Assembly (NCBI GenBank): GCA_016710785.1
Contig: JADJUE010000003.1
Coordinates: 434,001-498,000 of the forward strand
Direction of reading: 5' to 3'
DNA: 64,000 nucleotides
Source: Candidatus Epilinea brevis
GTDB lineage: Bacteria; Chloroflexota; Anaerolineae; Epilineales; Epilineaceae
In this document: in pieces, positions 43,830-54,516 of the stretch
How positions within the stretch are numbered: position 1 is the first letter of the stretch
Layout: each line of letters opens with the position of its first letter
Translations under genes and position numbers: made by a program
The notes under the pieces: generated by a model
What the model was told of the DNA's origin: nothing
Database searches by the model: none
The model's input: the letters and a program-made list of their open reading frames with translations, nothing else

Positions 43830-44186
43830 TTAGCCGGCCGAACCGCCGGTGAGTGCGCGCCGGAGCTGCCCCAGGCGGTTGGCTACCGAGCCGTCGATAT
43901 AGCGATCGCCGACGCGCAGGATCAAGCCCCCCAGGATCGCCCCATCCACTTCGAAAGTGATGGGCAGGTCATGGCCGTAGCGGGCCCGGAGCCGCGTTTC
44001 CAACTCCTGGCGCTCGGCGTCGGCCAGGGGCACGGCGGAACGAACCAACGCGTCGACGCGGTGCTTGCGCCCCGCGTGTTCGATCTCGTCCAGAGCCTCT
44101 TTGAGCCCGCCGATCCCGGCCTTCTCGCCGACCTGCGCGACGAGGTCGCGGGCTACGCCCTTCAGGTCGTCAAGTATGCCGCTCAC
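43830..44186 (-). CDS. atpH: Very short F1Fo ATP synthase delta subunit
   Basis: 118 aa instead of the usual ~175-185. The C-terminal domain is intact and recognisable: SAVPLADAERQELETRL, DGAILGGLILRVGDRYIDGS and LGQLRRAL. The normal ~105-residue six-helix N-terminal domain, which caps the F1 head by binding the alpha N-termini, is reduced to about 45 residues. The start overlaps the atpF stop by 4 nt and no upstream in-frame coding is available, so this is not a start error. Either a short helical segment suffices here or another protein supplies the cap. Confidence 0.88.
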   Translation of the reverse strand: MSGILDDLKGVARDLVAQVGEKAGIGGLKEALDEIEHAGRKHRVDALVRSAVPLADAERQELETRLRARYGHDLPITFEVDGAILGGLILRVGDRYIDGSVANRLGQLRRALTGGSAG

Positions 44187-44680
44187 GCCAGTTCTCCCAA
44201 CTGCTCCTTGAGGAAGCGGTCGACCAGCGAGCGGTGCTTGTTCTCGTCGATGCCCTCGCCCAGAACCTTGGCTGCGGCGGCCAGGGCCAGGTCGGCCATC
44301 TGACCTTGCAAACCGGAGAGCGCCTGGGCGCGGGTCTGCTCGGCATCGGCGCGAGCGGCGGCCAGGATCTTCTCCGCCTCTGCCTTGGCCTCGCCCAGGC
44401 GTCGCTCGGCCGCTTCCTCGCTGCGCGCCACGGCCTCGCGCAGTCGCTCCTGGCTGGTGCGCCGCTCTTCGGCGATCTGCGCCTCCAGGCGCGCGCGCTC
44501 GCCGGCGGCCTCTTCCTTCACGCGAGAGGCCTCTTCCAGGGCCTGGCGGATCCTGTCCTTGCGCTGCTCCAGCATCCGCAGGATCGGCTTGTAGACCAGC
44601 CGATTCAGGATGACCATGAGCAGCAGGAAATGCAGGATCTGGATGGCCAGGTTCCAGGGGAGTATGCCTAATGGTTTCAC
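44183..44680 (-). CDS. atpF: F1Fo ATP synthase b subunit
   Basis: 165 aa. One N-terminal membrane helix (LAIQILHFLLLMVILNRLVY) is followed by a long charged amphipathic helix rich in Glu, Arg and Ala, which dimerises as the peripheral stalk. The start is a GTG with GGGAGG five bases upstream. Normal length, so the missing delta N-terminal domain has not moved here as it has in mycobacterial b-delta fusions. Confidence 0.96.
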   Translation of the reverse strand: MKPLGILPWNLAIQILHFLLLMVILNRLVYKPILRMLEQRKDRIRQALEEASRVKEEAAGERARLEAQIAEERRTSQERLREAVARSEEAAERRLGEAKAEAEKILAAARADAEQTRAQALSGLQGQMADLALAAAAKVLGEGIDENKHRSLVDRFLKEQLGELA

Positions 44681-44712
44681 GGATCCCTCCCTTGTCGACG
44701 TGTCGCCGTGGA

Positions 44713-44964
<252 letters not shown>

Positions 44965-45031
44965 TCAAAGGGATCCGATGCAGATCGTTGATGTGCGATT
45001 GGGTTGGGTTGTGGCGACCGAACGACGGGGA

Positions 45032-46102
45032 TCAATGGCTATGATCCTCGACCGCCTGCGACATGAAGGCCAGCGTGAGGATGGCGAAGACGAAGCCTTG
45101 GATCATCCCCACGAATAGCTCCAGACCGTAGATGGGCAACACCAGGAACAGCGGGATCAGGAAGGGCATGACGAAGAGCAGGGTCTGCCCGGCGAAGATG
45201 TTGCCGAAAAGTCGGAAGGCGAAGGACACGATGCGCGAAAGCTCGGAGACGAACTCCAGCAGCCCCACGAAGACATTGAGGAAGCCCTGGCCCACGCCGT
45301 GGCTGAAGTCGAAATTGAAGAACTTCTTCAGATAGCCCAGGCCCAGCTTGCTGAAGCCCGCGATCTCGATGGCCAGGAAGGCGATGATGGCCAGGGCCAG
45401 GGTGAAGTTGAGGTCCGTGGCCCCGGCGCGCAGGTAGGGCACGAAGGCGCCCTGGCCGGCCTCGACCGGGTCGGGGCCATGATGCTCGGCGTCCGCGGCG
45501 GCCTCGTGACCCGCAGCCTCGGCCGACTCGCCCTCGGCCGGCGCGGCGGCTTCCTCGGCCGCCAGCTCCTCGGCCGTCATGCGGCGCATCGCGGACGGCA
45601 GGCCCAGCACGGTGTCGATCTTGAACTGGGTATGCGTCGTCTTGGGCAAGGCCTCGTCGCCCTCACCCGGGCAGTTGCCGTGGGAGCAGACGATCCCCAC
45701 CGTGTCAAAGCCGGGAATGAGTTCGGTCCAGTTGGCGAACATGACCCCCAGAAAGAGGGTGAGGATCAGGGGCAGCCAGGTCCTGGTCAGCTTGGGGCCG
45801 ATCAACTGCTCCGACTGCCCCTGCCAGAACTCGACGACAGCCTCGAAGACGTTCTGCAGACCGCTGGGCACATCCTTCATCGCCCTGACGGCCAGGATGC
45901 CCAACACCAGCAGGATGACGTCCGCCAGGAGCAGAGCCAGCATGGTGTTGGTGAAGTAGAAGCCGTCGCTGATCTTGAAGAGCGGCTCGGCCGGCACCTG
46001 GATATGCGGGAGCGGCACGGGCGTATAGAGCCGGCTGGCCAGCATCAGCCCCAGGGCGACGAGGGTGGGGATGAGGATGCTGGGCTTCATCAGTTTGGAC
46101 AT
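45032..46102 (-). CDS. atpB: F1Fo ATP synthase a subunit with a long acidic insert
   Basis: 356 aa from the ATG at 46102, where GAGGAGGAAGAAGG precedes the start. The essential Arg is R297 (SFAFRLFGNIFAGQ), and the membrane core is typical. Between WTELIPGF (about 131) and FVPYLRAGATDLNF (about 220) lies an ~90-residue insert. It contains a Cys pair (C139, C144) and an Ala/Glu/His-rich low-complexity stretch. The insert should lie on the outer side between two helices. The subunit forms the two half-channels for protons beside the c-ring. Confidence 0.95.
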   Translation of the reverse strand: MSKLMKPSILIPTLVALGLMLASRLYTPVPLPHIQVPAEPLFKISDGFYFTNTMLALLLADVILLVLGILAVRAMKDVPSGLQNVFEAVVEFWQGQSEQLIGPKLTRTWLPLILTLFLGVMFANWTELIPGFDTVGIVCSHGNCPGEGDEALPKTTHTQFKIDTVLGLPSAMRRMTAEELAAEEAAAPAEGESAEAAGHEAAADAEHHGPDPVEAGQGAFVPYLRAGATDLNFTLALAIIAFLAIEIAGFSKLGLGYLKKFFNFDFSHGVGQGFLNVFVGLLEFVSELSRIVSFAFRLFGNIFAGQTLLFVMPFLIPLFLVLPIYGLELFVGMIQGFVFAILTLAFMSQAVEDHSH

Positions 46103-46155
46103 CGAGCCTTCTTCCTCCTCAGCGCCCGGAGGCGCCCGTGGATCGTTCCGTCGCG

Positions 46156-46452
46156 TCAACTGTTCGTCTGGTCCGGTTCCGTCCGTCTGGCGCCGTCGAC
46201 GTCCTCGGGCGGCGAGAGCGCCTCAAATCGAAACCGCATGGCCCGGGCCAGATAGATCGTGGCACAAAAAACCCCGACGAGCACGCCCGCCAGGGATGCA
46301 CCGGGCATCGTTCCCGCCATGCGGTCCACCAACACACCGAGCAGGCCCGGCCCCAGCAACTGAAGATAGAAGCTGCATCCCAGCGTCAGGACATCGTACT
46401 TCCGAAGCCAGGCGACCATCTTGGTTGCGATGCGATTGTTCCCGATGTCCAT
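46156..46452 (-). CDS. AtpI/AtpZ-like small membrane protein
   Basis: 98 aa from the ATG at 46452. Two hydrophobic segments (VLTLGCSFYLQLLGPGLLGVL and SLAGVLVGVFCATIYLARAM) and a charged tail fit the AtpZ/AtpI family encoded at the head of atp operons. These proteins assist c-ring assembly or carry Mg/Ca. The longer frame to 46761 is non-coding overlap. It is the first gene of the operon, 53 bp before atpB. Confidence 0.78.
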   Translation of the reverse strand: MDIGNNRIATKMVAWLRKYDVLTLGCSFYLQLLGPGLLGVLVDRMAGTMPGASLAGVLVGVFCATIYLARAMRFRFEALSPPEDVDGARRTEPDQTNS

Positions 46453-46510
46453 CCCCCGTGCCGGGGCGCCGCAGGACGTTCGCAAGCCGCCCTCTGCCGA
46501 AGCGGGCGGG

Positions 46511-46540
46511 AGTATATCACAGGCCTTTCCGGCCTGTCCA
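46511..46540 (-). promoter_or_regulatory. Extended -10 promoter of the ATP synthase operon
   Basis: Minus strand TGATATACT provides a TGn extension plus TATACT (46511-46516), with TGGACA (46535-46540) 18 bp upstream. The spacer contains the small palindrome AGGCCggaaaGGCCT, which may be a control element. Confidence 0.6.
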
Positions 46541-46543
46541 ACA

Positions 46544-46572
46544 CCCGCCCGGCCCGATCGGGGCCGGGCGGG
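46544..46572 (-). terminator. GC-rich hairpin between the HEAT-repeat gene and the atp operon
   Basis: CCCGCCCGGCC (46544-46554) pairs perfectly with GGCCGGGCGGG (46562-46572). It lies 32 bp after the HEAT-repeat stop and immediately before the atp promoter. No T-run follows, so termination is an inference from position. Confidence 0.5.
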
Positions 46573-46603
46573 GTCCGAGATTCGTCCTACCGGGCGCCTG
46601 TCG

Positions 46604-47707
46604 TCAATCGGCGCCGGCCTGAAGGAGCCGCCCCATGAGGCGCAGCCAGACCACGTGGGCCACCGCGGCGCCATGACCTTCTTGAGCCAGGCTGCGGTTG
46701 GAAGCCTCCTGCAAGGCCCATTGCGCCTCGGCCAGGCTGAAGGGTTCCAGGGGCTCATCACCCGCCGCCATCCGTTGCCGCAGGCTCTCCAGCGCGTTGT
46801 CGCTCAAGCCTTCCGCGGTGGCGTAGCTCCGCAACCCCCGCTCGCGGTCCAATACGGCCACGAATACATCGTGCAGACCGGTATGGCGCGGATCCGTGAC
46901 GGACAGGAAGAGCAGGCGGGTCGTCCGATCGTCGCCCTTGCGCCCGTGCGCCTTCAGTCGGGGCAACGGCCCCGAGGCGGCCAGGGCAGCAGGATCCAGA
47001 TCCCCGAGACGGGTCAGGGTTCGCCGCGCCTGGGCCCGGGCGGTGGGGTCATTGTGGTGGGCGGCCACGCGCAGGAGGGCGTCCTGCGCTTCAGGACGGC
47101 CCAGGGTATCCAGGGCCGCCACCGCCGACACGGCGATCTCGGGGTCGGCGGCGTGGCTGAGCGCCGCCAGAATGGGCTCGGCACGGGCGTCGCCCAGGCG
47201 CCCCAGGTCGTCGATCAGGTCCAGGGCCAGGTCCTGGGGCATCTCGCCGATCTTCTCCAAAGCGTTGGAGAGCGCCAAGGTGCGCCGTCCCGCTCGCAGC
47301 AGGGTCTCCAACGCCTCCTGCCCCACGCGGTCGACCGACTCGGCGTCCAGGTCGCCGGCCAGCCGGGGATAGTCGACCGGCGAGCCGTAGACCTCGAGCA
47401 GGCCGGCGGCGGCCATCTTGTTCAGCGGCGGCACGGTCGGTTCGCCGAGGAGCATCTCCAACGCGGGCACCAGGGCCCGCGCCACGGGCAGGACCGACCA
47501 GCGGGCCATGATCCGCGAGACCGTGCGCAGGACAGCCGGTTCGGTGCTGTCATGCAGCAGGCCGAAGAGCGGCAGCGCGGCCTCGCCTTCGTGCCCCTCG
47601 AAGGCGGCCAGCAGAGGAACAGCCTCTGCCGTGGTCAGGAGGGGATCGGATAGGCGGGCCACCAGGTCGCGAACCCGAGGGCTGTCCAGTTGGCGGGAGG
47701 CGGGCAT
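46604..47707 (-). CDS. HEAT-repeat protein
   Basis: 367 aa from the ATG at 47707; the frame extends to 47872, but the added residues look non-coding and overlap the divergent plsY-like gene. Repeats of about 30 residues (for example AEPILAALSHAADPEIAVSA and AQDALLRVAAHHNDPTARAQ) are HEAT/armadillo-like and should form a curved protein-binding scaffold. The last ~100 residues (DVFVAVLDRERGLRSY ...) form a separate, unassigned domain. No signal peptide or membrane segment, so it is probably cytoplasmic. Function unknown. Confidence 0.7.
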   Translation of the reverse strand: MPASRQLDSPRVRDLVARLSDPLLTTAEAVPLLAAFEGHEGEAALPLFGLLHDSTEPAVLRTVSRIMARWSVLPVARALVPALEMLLGEPTVPPLNKMAAAGLLEVYGSPVDYPRLAGDLDAESVDRVGQEALETLLRAGRRTLALSNALEKIGEMPQDLALDLIDDLGRLGDARAEPILAALSHAADPEIAVSAVAALDTLGRPEAQDALLRVAAHHNDPTARAQARRTLTRLGDLDPAALAASGPLPRLKAHGRKGDDRTTRLLFLSVTDPRHTGLHDVFVAVLDRERGLRSYATAEGLSDNALESLRQRMAAGDEPLEPFSLAEAQWALQEASNRSLAQEGHGAAVAHVVWLRLMGRLLQAGAD

Positions 47708-47858
47708 GGGCCTAAGGTAATCGCGCTGGCCACGGCCGTCAACCCTGGCCGCCTCGGGCTGGCGCGACGGCAGATCCGGACGTATCCTCCAGGGCCGCCG
47801 CGCGCCATCCACCAGCGCCGACGAGCCTGTCATCCGCAAGCACCGGAGTTGCAGCCGC

Positions 47859-48482
47859 ATGTCCACCGCCATCCTTCCGTTACTAGCCGTCCTGGCCGGC
47901 TACCTACTGGGCGCCATCCCTTTCGGGGTGGTGGTCTGCCGCCCCTTGGGCAAGGATCCGCGCCGCGTGGGCAGCGGGCGCACGGGCGGCACCAACGTCT
48001 ACCGCACGGCCGGCGCCGTGCCGGCCATCCTGACCGTGCTGGGCGACGGGCTGAAGGGCGCCGCGGCGGTCTGGTTGGCGATCTGGCTGGTGCCGGGGGC
48101 GCAGCAGCCGCTGATCGTGGCCCTGGCCGCCCTGGCCGCCATCCTCGGCCATAACTACTCGGTCTATGTGGGCTTCGCCGGCGGCGCCGGCAGCAGCCCC
48201 AACATCGGCGCCTTCCTGGCCCTCAGCCCCAACCCGCTCTGGTTCCTGGGCGCCGCCGTGATCGGCGGCCTGGTCTGGAAGCTGGGGCGCATGGCCTCGG
48301 TGGCCAGCCTCAGCCTCAGCGCCGTTCTGCTGCTGAGCGTGCTGTGGTTCGTCTACAGCGGCCAACGATCTCCTGCGCTTCTTGTCTACGGCGTCGGACA
48401 GCTCGGTCTGGTAGCCTGGGCCCTCAGGCCCAACATCAAGCGGCTGCTGGCCGGCGGCGAGATCCGCGTCGACAGCCGATGA
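47859..48482 (+). CDS. plsY: PlsY-like glycerol-3-phosphate acyltransferase
   Basis: 207 aa membrane protein with about five helices. PlsY transfers acyl groups from acyl-phosphate to glycerol-3-phosphate, the first step of phospholipid synthesis. The motifs are recognisable but divergent: GSGRTGGTNVYRTAG replaces the usual SGNxGATNVxRxxG, and FAGGAGSSPNIG replaces the usual FxGGKGVAT, so the conserved Lys is Ala. It may be a second, specialised copy or have altered substrate use. It is first in a four-gene operon whose members overlap by 4 nt. Confidence 0.82.
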   Translation: MSTAILPLLAVLAGYLLGAIPFGVVVCRPLGKDPRRVGSGRTGGTNVYRTAGAVPAILTVLGDGLKGAAAVWLAIWLVPGAQQPLIVALAALAAILGHNYSVYVGFAGGAGSSPNIGAFLALSPNPLWFLGAAVIGGLVWKLGRMASVASLSLSAVLLLSVLWFVYSGQRSPALLVYGVGQLGLVAWALRPNIKRLLAGGEIRVDSR

Positions 48483-48727
48483 GGCATACCACCTGGGTAC
48501 GCTGGTCCGTCGCCACGGCGGTCTTCCTGGCCATCGGCTGGGCCATGCAGCGCTACGGGCTGAACGCGGCGCGGCTGGCGCTCCTGGCACTGTTGATCCT
48601 GGTCTACATCTTCGGCGGGCATGGACGGCAGACGCGGGCGGGCGTCACAGGCGATCCAGGCGCGGGCGGGCCGAATGCACGGACGGACCCCTCGCCCGCA
48701 GACGGTCCGGACCCGAACGGTCCATGA
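48479..48727 (+). CDS. Small membrane protein between plsY and the reductase gene
   Basis: 82 aa. It starts at an ATG overlapping the plsY-like stop (48479-48482) and ends overlapping the next start (48724-48727), which supports a real gene despite the lack of homology. Two closely spaced hydrophobic stretches (VRWSVATAVFLAIGWAM and AARLALLALLILVYIFGG) predict a membrane hairpin. A Gly/Pro-rich polar tail follows. The family is unknown, and the context suggests an envelope-lipid role. Confidence 0.65.
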   Translation: MRHTTWVRWSVATAVFLAIGWAMQRYGLNAARLALLALLILVYIFGGHGRQTRAGVTGDPGAGGPNARTDPSPADGPDPNGP

Positions 48728-49794
48728 AGGTGCTGGTCCTGGGGGCCGGTGCTGTTGGCGGCCTTCTGGGAGGGACGCTGGCCATCGGCGGGGCGGACGT
48801 CACCTTGGTGGCGCGCGGCGCGCGCGGGCGAACCCTCGCCGCGCAGGGGCTTCGGCTGGGGCGAGACGGCGAGTCACGGCACTTGGACCTACCGGTGGTG
48901 GAGTCGGTAGCCGACGCCGCCACGCAGGGACCCTTCGATGCCGTCCTCTTGACCCTGCGTGGCATGGATCTGGAAGCGGCGGGCGCGGAAATCGCCGAGC
49001 ATCTGCCGCCCGGGCGCATCATCGTCATGCTCAACGGGGTGGGGCACGAGGCCGCTTTGGCCGCCCGTCTGCCCCGTCACGCCGTCTGCGCCGGCACCTT
49101 GACCGCCGCCTGCTGGGAGCGGGAGGTGGCCTGGATCCAGGCGACGGACAAGGGCGGGGTGGCCCTGGAATGCCGGCCGGGCGACGCCTGCGACAACGCC
49201 GACCTGGCGGAAGCCTTCCGCGCCGGAGGCCTTCCCAGCCGCTGCTTCCCTTCCGGCGCCGCCATCAAGTGGTCCAAGCTGCTCCTCAACCTGCTGGGCT
49301 CGGCCACCACGGCCATCCTGGGCTGGCCGCCGGCGCGCGTCTTCGCCGACCGACGGCTCTTCGGCCTGGAGCTGGCGGCCTGGCGGGAGGCCATGGAGGT
49401 GATGAAGGCGATGGGCGTGGCGCCGGTGACCCTGCCGGGCTATCCCGTACCGCTCTATGTCCGCCTGGCCCGCGGCCTGCCCGCGGCATTCCTGCATCCG
49501 CTCCTGGGGCCCCGGCTGGCCGGCGGCCGCGGCGACCGCCTGCCGGGCCCCGCGGCCGACCTCGCTCGCGGCCGCACGCGCACGGAATGCGAGTGGCTGA
49601 GCGGCGCCGTGGTCCTCGCCGCGGCCCGAATGGACCTGAGCGCGCCGGTCAACGCCGCCCTTTCCTCCCTGGTGGCCGACCTCGCCGCCGGCCGCCGGCC
49701 GCGGGAGGCCTTCCGCGATCAACCGGAGCGCTTGCTGGCAACCGTCGCCGCCTGGCCTTCGCCGGTGGCCCCTGGAGAGGATGCGAAGCCATGA
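48724..49794 (+). CDS. 2-dehydropantoate 2-reductase family protein
   Basis: 356 aa. The N-terminal Rossmann fold has LGAGAVGGLLGG for NADP(H). The C-terminal helical domain carries KWSKLLLNL with the catalytic Lys and the later TECEWLSGAVVLAAARMD, the usual place of the substrate-binding residues. PanE enzymes reduce ketopantoate to pantoate for CoA, but this family also includes other ketoacid reductases, and no other pantothenate gene is nearby. Overlaps both neighbours by 4 nt (48724-48727, 49791-49794), which implies coordinated translation with ygfZ and the lipid gene. Confidence 0.83.
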   Translation: MKVLVLGAGAVGGLLGGTLAIGGADVTLVARGARGRTLAAQGLRLGRDGESRHLDLPVVESVADAATQGPFDAVLLTLRGMDLEAAGAEIAEHLPPGRIIVMLNGVGHEAALAARLPRHAVCAGTLTAACWEREVAWIQATDKGGVALECRPGDACDNADLAEAFRAGGLPSRCFPSGAAIKWSKLLLNLLGSATTAILGWPPARVFADRRLFGLELAAWREAMEVMKAMGVAPVTLPGYPVPLYVRLARGLPAAFLHPLLGPRLAGGRGDRLPGPAADLARGRTRTECEWLSGAVVLAAARMDLSAPVNAALSSLVADLAAGRRPREAFRDQPERLLATVAAWPSPVAPGEDAKP

Positions 49795-50687
49795 ACCGCT
49801 GCTACCTGGACCTTCAGGGCCTGGTCTGGCTGGGCGGGCCGGACCGCCTGGCCTTCCTGGAGCGCATGGGCACCGCCCGCCTGGCGGACCTGGGTCCCTG
49901 GCAGGGCCGGGCCACGGTGCTGACCTCGGACGAGGGGCGCGCGGTGGACCTTCTCGCATGCCACGCCGGCCCGGACGGGGCGGCGCTGATCTGCTCCAGC
50001 CGCGCGGCGGCGCCCCTGGTGGCCGCCCAGCTCAAGCAGTATGTGCTTTACAGCGACAAGGTGACGGTCACCGACGCCACGGAGCAGGTGGCGGTCCTCA
50101 GGCTGACCGGGGCCGACGCGGCCGCCATCGCTGGTGGCGTCAGCGGGATCGACCTCGCCGACCTGGTCCCGGGCGACTGGCGCGCGGCGGGGGAAGGAGC
50201 TGGCGAGATCTGGCTGCTGCGCCATCCGCAGGGCAGTGGTCTGGACGGCTGGGACCTGGTGGTCCCCCGCCCCGCCGCGACTGGCATCGCTGAGCGGGCG
50301 GTCGCGGCCGGGGCTGCGCTGAGCCGGGCCGGGGACTACGACGCCGAGCGGGTGCCGCTCCTGCTGCCGATGCGGGGCGCGGAGATCGACGGCTCGGCCA
50401 ACCCGCTGGAACTGGGCCTGGTGGGCCTGGTGGACTTCGCCAAGGGCTGCTACATCGGCCAGGAGGTCATCGCCCGGCTGCATAACTACGAGAAGGTGCA
50501 GCGGGCCCTCCGAACCGTTCGATCGACGGAGCCTCTGGTGGCCGGAGCGCCCTGGCCGCCCCTGGAAGCCGGCGAGCGGCCGGGGGGCCGGGCGCGGCGC
50601 GGCCGCGTCTGCACGGTGGTCCGGGCGCCGGATGGCCGCGGCTGGCTGGCCACGGTGCTGGCGCCGCTGGGCGCGGACGCCGCCTGA
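49791..50687 (+). CDS. ygfZ: YgfZ/GcvT-domain folate-binding Fe-S repair protein
   Basis: 298 aa. The diagnostic YgfZ motif K-G-C-Y-I-G-Q-E lies at 218-225, in a folate-binding GcvT-like fold. YgfZ (IBA57 in mitochondria) supports the synthesis or repair of [4Fe-4S] enzymes. The ATG at 49791 overlaps the previous stop. The open frame extends upstream to 48621, but that part is a shadow of the reductase gene. Last gene of the coupled operon. Confidence 0.88.
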   Translation: MNRCYLDLQGLVWLGGPDRLAFLERMGTARLADLGPWQGRATVLTSDEGRAVDLLACHAGPDGAALICSSRAAAPLVAAQLKQYVLYSDKVTVTDATEQVAVLRLTGADAAAIAGGVSGIDLADLVPGDWRAAGEGAGEIWLLRHPQGSGLDGWDLVVPRPAATGIAERAVAAGAALSRAGDYDAERVPLLLPMRGAEIDGSANPLELGLVGLVDFAKGCYIGQEVIARLHNYEKVQRALRTVRSTEPLVAGAPWPPLEAGERPGGRARRGRVCTVVRAPDGRGWLATVLAPLGADAA

Positions 50688-50716
50688 CGCACGGACGACG
50701 CACGCATTCGCATGAT

Positions 50717-50745
50717 TTGACACGCTCCACGGAGCTGCCTATACT
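50717..50745 (+). promoter_or_regulatory. Near-consensus promoter of the receiver-domain gene
   Basis: TTGACA (50717-50722), a 17-bp spacer and TATACT (50740-50745), 38 bp before the ATG. One of the best matches to a vegetative promoter in the window. Confidence 0.8.
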
Positions 50746-50783
50746 CGCCGGTCCCTTTTCCAGAGGGCTCAACACCGCCGATC

Positions 50784-51290
50784 ATGGCCATCCAAACCAA
50801 CCCCAATGCCGGTACCCTGCTTCGCTTCCGCCTGCCGCCGCGGCTGGTGGATCGCGGGCAGTTGGTGCGGCCCGACGGCCGCTTGCACGGCCTGCGGGTG
50901 CTCGTGGTGGATGACAACGCCGCCCATCGCGATATCCTGCGCCGCTATCTGAGCCATTGGGGGGTGAGCGGCCGGGGCGCCGCCTCGGCCGACGAAGCCC
51001 TGGCCTTCCTGCGGGAGGCCCAGGCGCTGGGTCAACCCTTCCATCTGGCCATCCTCGACCTGGCCATGCCGGAAGCGGACGGCTTCGATCTGGCTGATGC
51101 CATCGAGCGCGATCCGGACATCCTGCCCTTGCCCCTGGTCCTGCTGACGGCCTTCGACCAGCAGGGTCAGGCGCGAGAGGCTCGCGCCAGAGGCTTCAGC
51201 GCCTACCTGACCAAGCCGGTCAAGCACCTGGACCTGCTGGCCACCCTGCAGGCGCTGACGGCGTGCGACGACGAGGACGACTCGGCCTGA
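50784..51290 (+). CDS. Single-domain response regulator, remnant of a hybrid histidine kinase
   Basis: 168 aa. The receiver domain (about 36-160) has the acidic pair D43-D44, phospho-acceptor D92 (LDLAMPE), T122 and K144 (TKPV), so phosphorylation should work. The first ~35 residues (NAGTLLRFRLPPRL, then a linker) match the last strand of a histidine kinase ATPase domain plus the kinase-receiver linker of hybrid kinases. The gene therefore looks like the 3' end of a hybrid kinase now expressed from its own strong promoter. No output domain and no kinase are nearby, so the phosphate donor is unknown. Confidence 0.82.
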   Translation: MAIQTNPNAGTLLRFRLPPRLVDRGQLVRPDGRLHGLRVLVVDDNAAHRDILRRYLSHWGVSGRGAASADEALAFLREAQALGQPFHLAILDLAMPEADGFDLADAIERDPDILPLPLVLLTAFDQQGQAREARARGFSAYLTKPVKHLDLLATLQALTACDDEDDSA

Positions 51291-51404
51291 CGTCGGCGGT
51301 TTGATGAACGCCGGCCGCAACAGGGCGAACCCCCATCGATGGCTTCCGAGTCGGATCCGCTCCCTGGGCCGGCCGATTCCGTTGCGTGCGTCCGTGGTGC
51401 GCTA

Positions 51405-54419
<3,015 letters not shown>

Positions 54420-54461
54420 GATGCAGGATCCTGGAACGGGGCAGTGGCGGGTGGAAGGCTG

Positions 54462-54467
54462 ATTATA
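54462..54467 (-). promoter_or_regulatory. -10 box of glyQS
   Basis: Consensus TATAAT on the minus strand, 43 bases before the start. No clear -35 hexamer at 15-19 bp. No T-box-like leader is possible in the short untranslated region. Confidence 0.5.
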
Positions 54468-54516
54468 CGGCGTGCGGGGGCGGATTGGCGGCCGGTCAAG
54501 CCTCGCGTCACCGACC

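Noticed and set aside
48621..49790. In-frame 390-codon extension of ygfZ
   Set aside because: It lies wholly within the reductase gene in another frame and is Gly/Arg-rich; the coupled ATG at 49791 is the start.
54420..54516. T-box or glycine riboswitch leader before glyQS
   Set aside because: The leader is only about 40 nt and has no T-box sequence or specifier loop.
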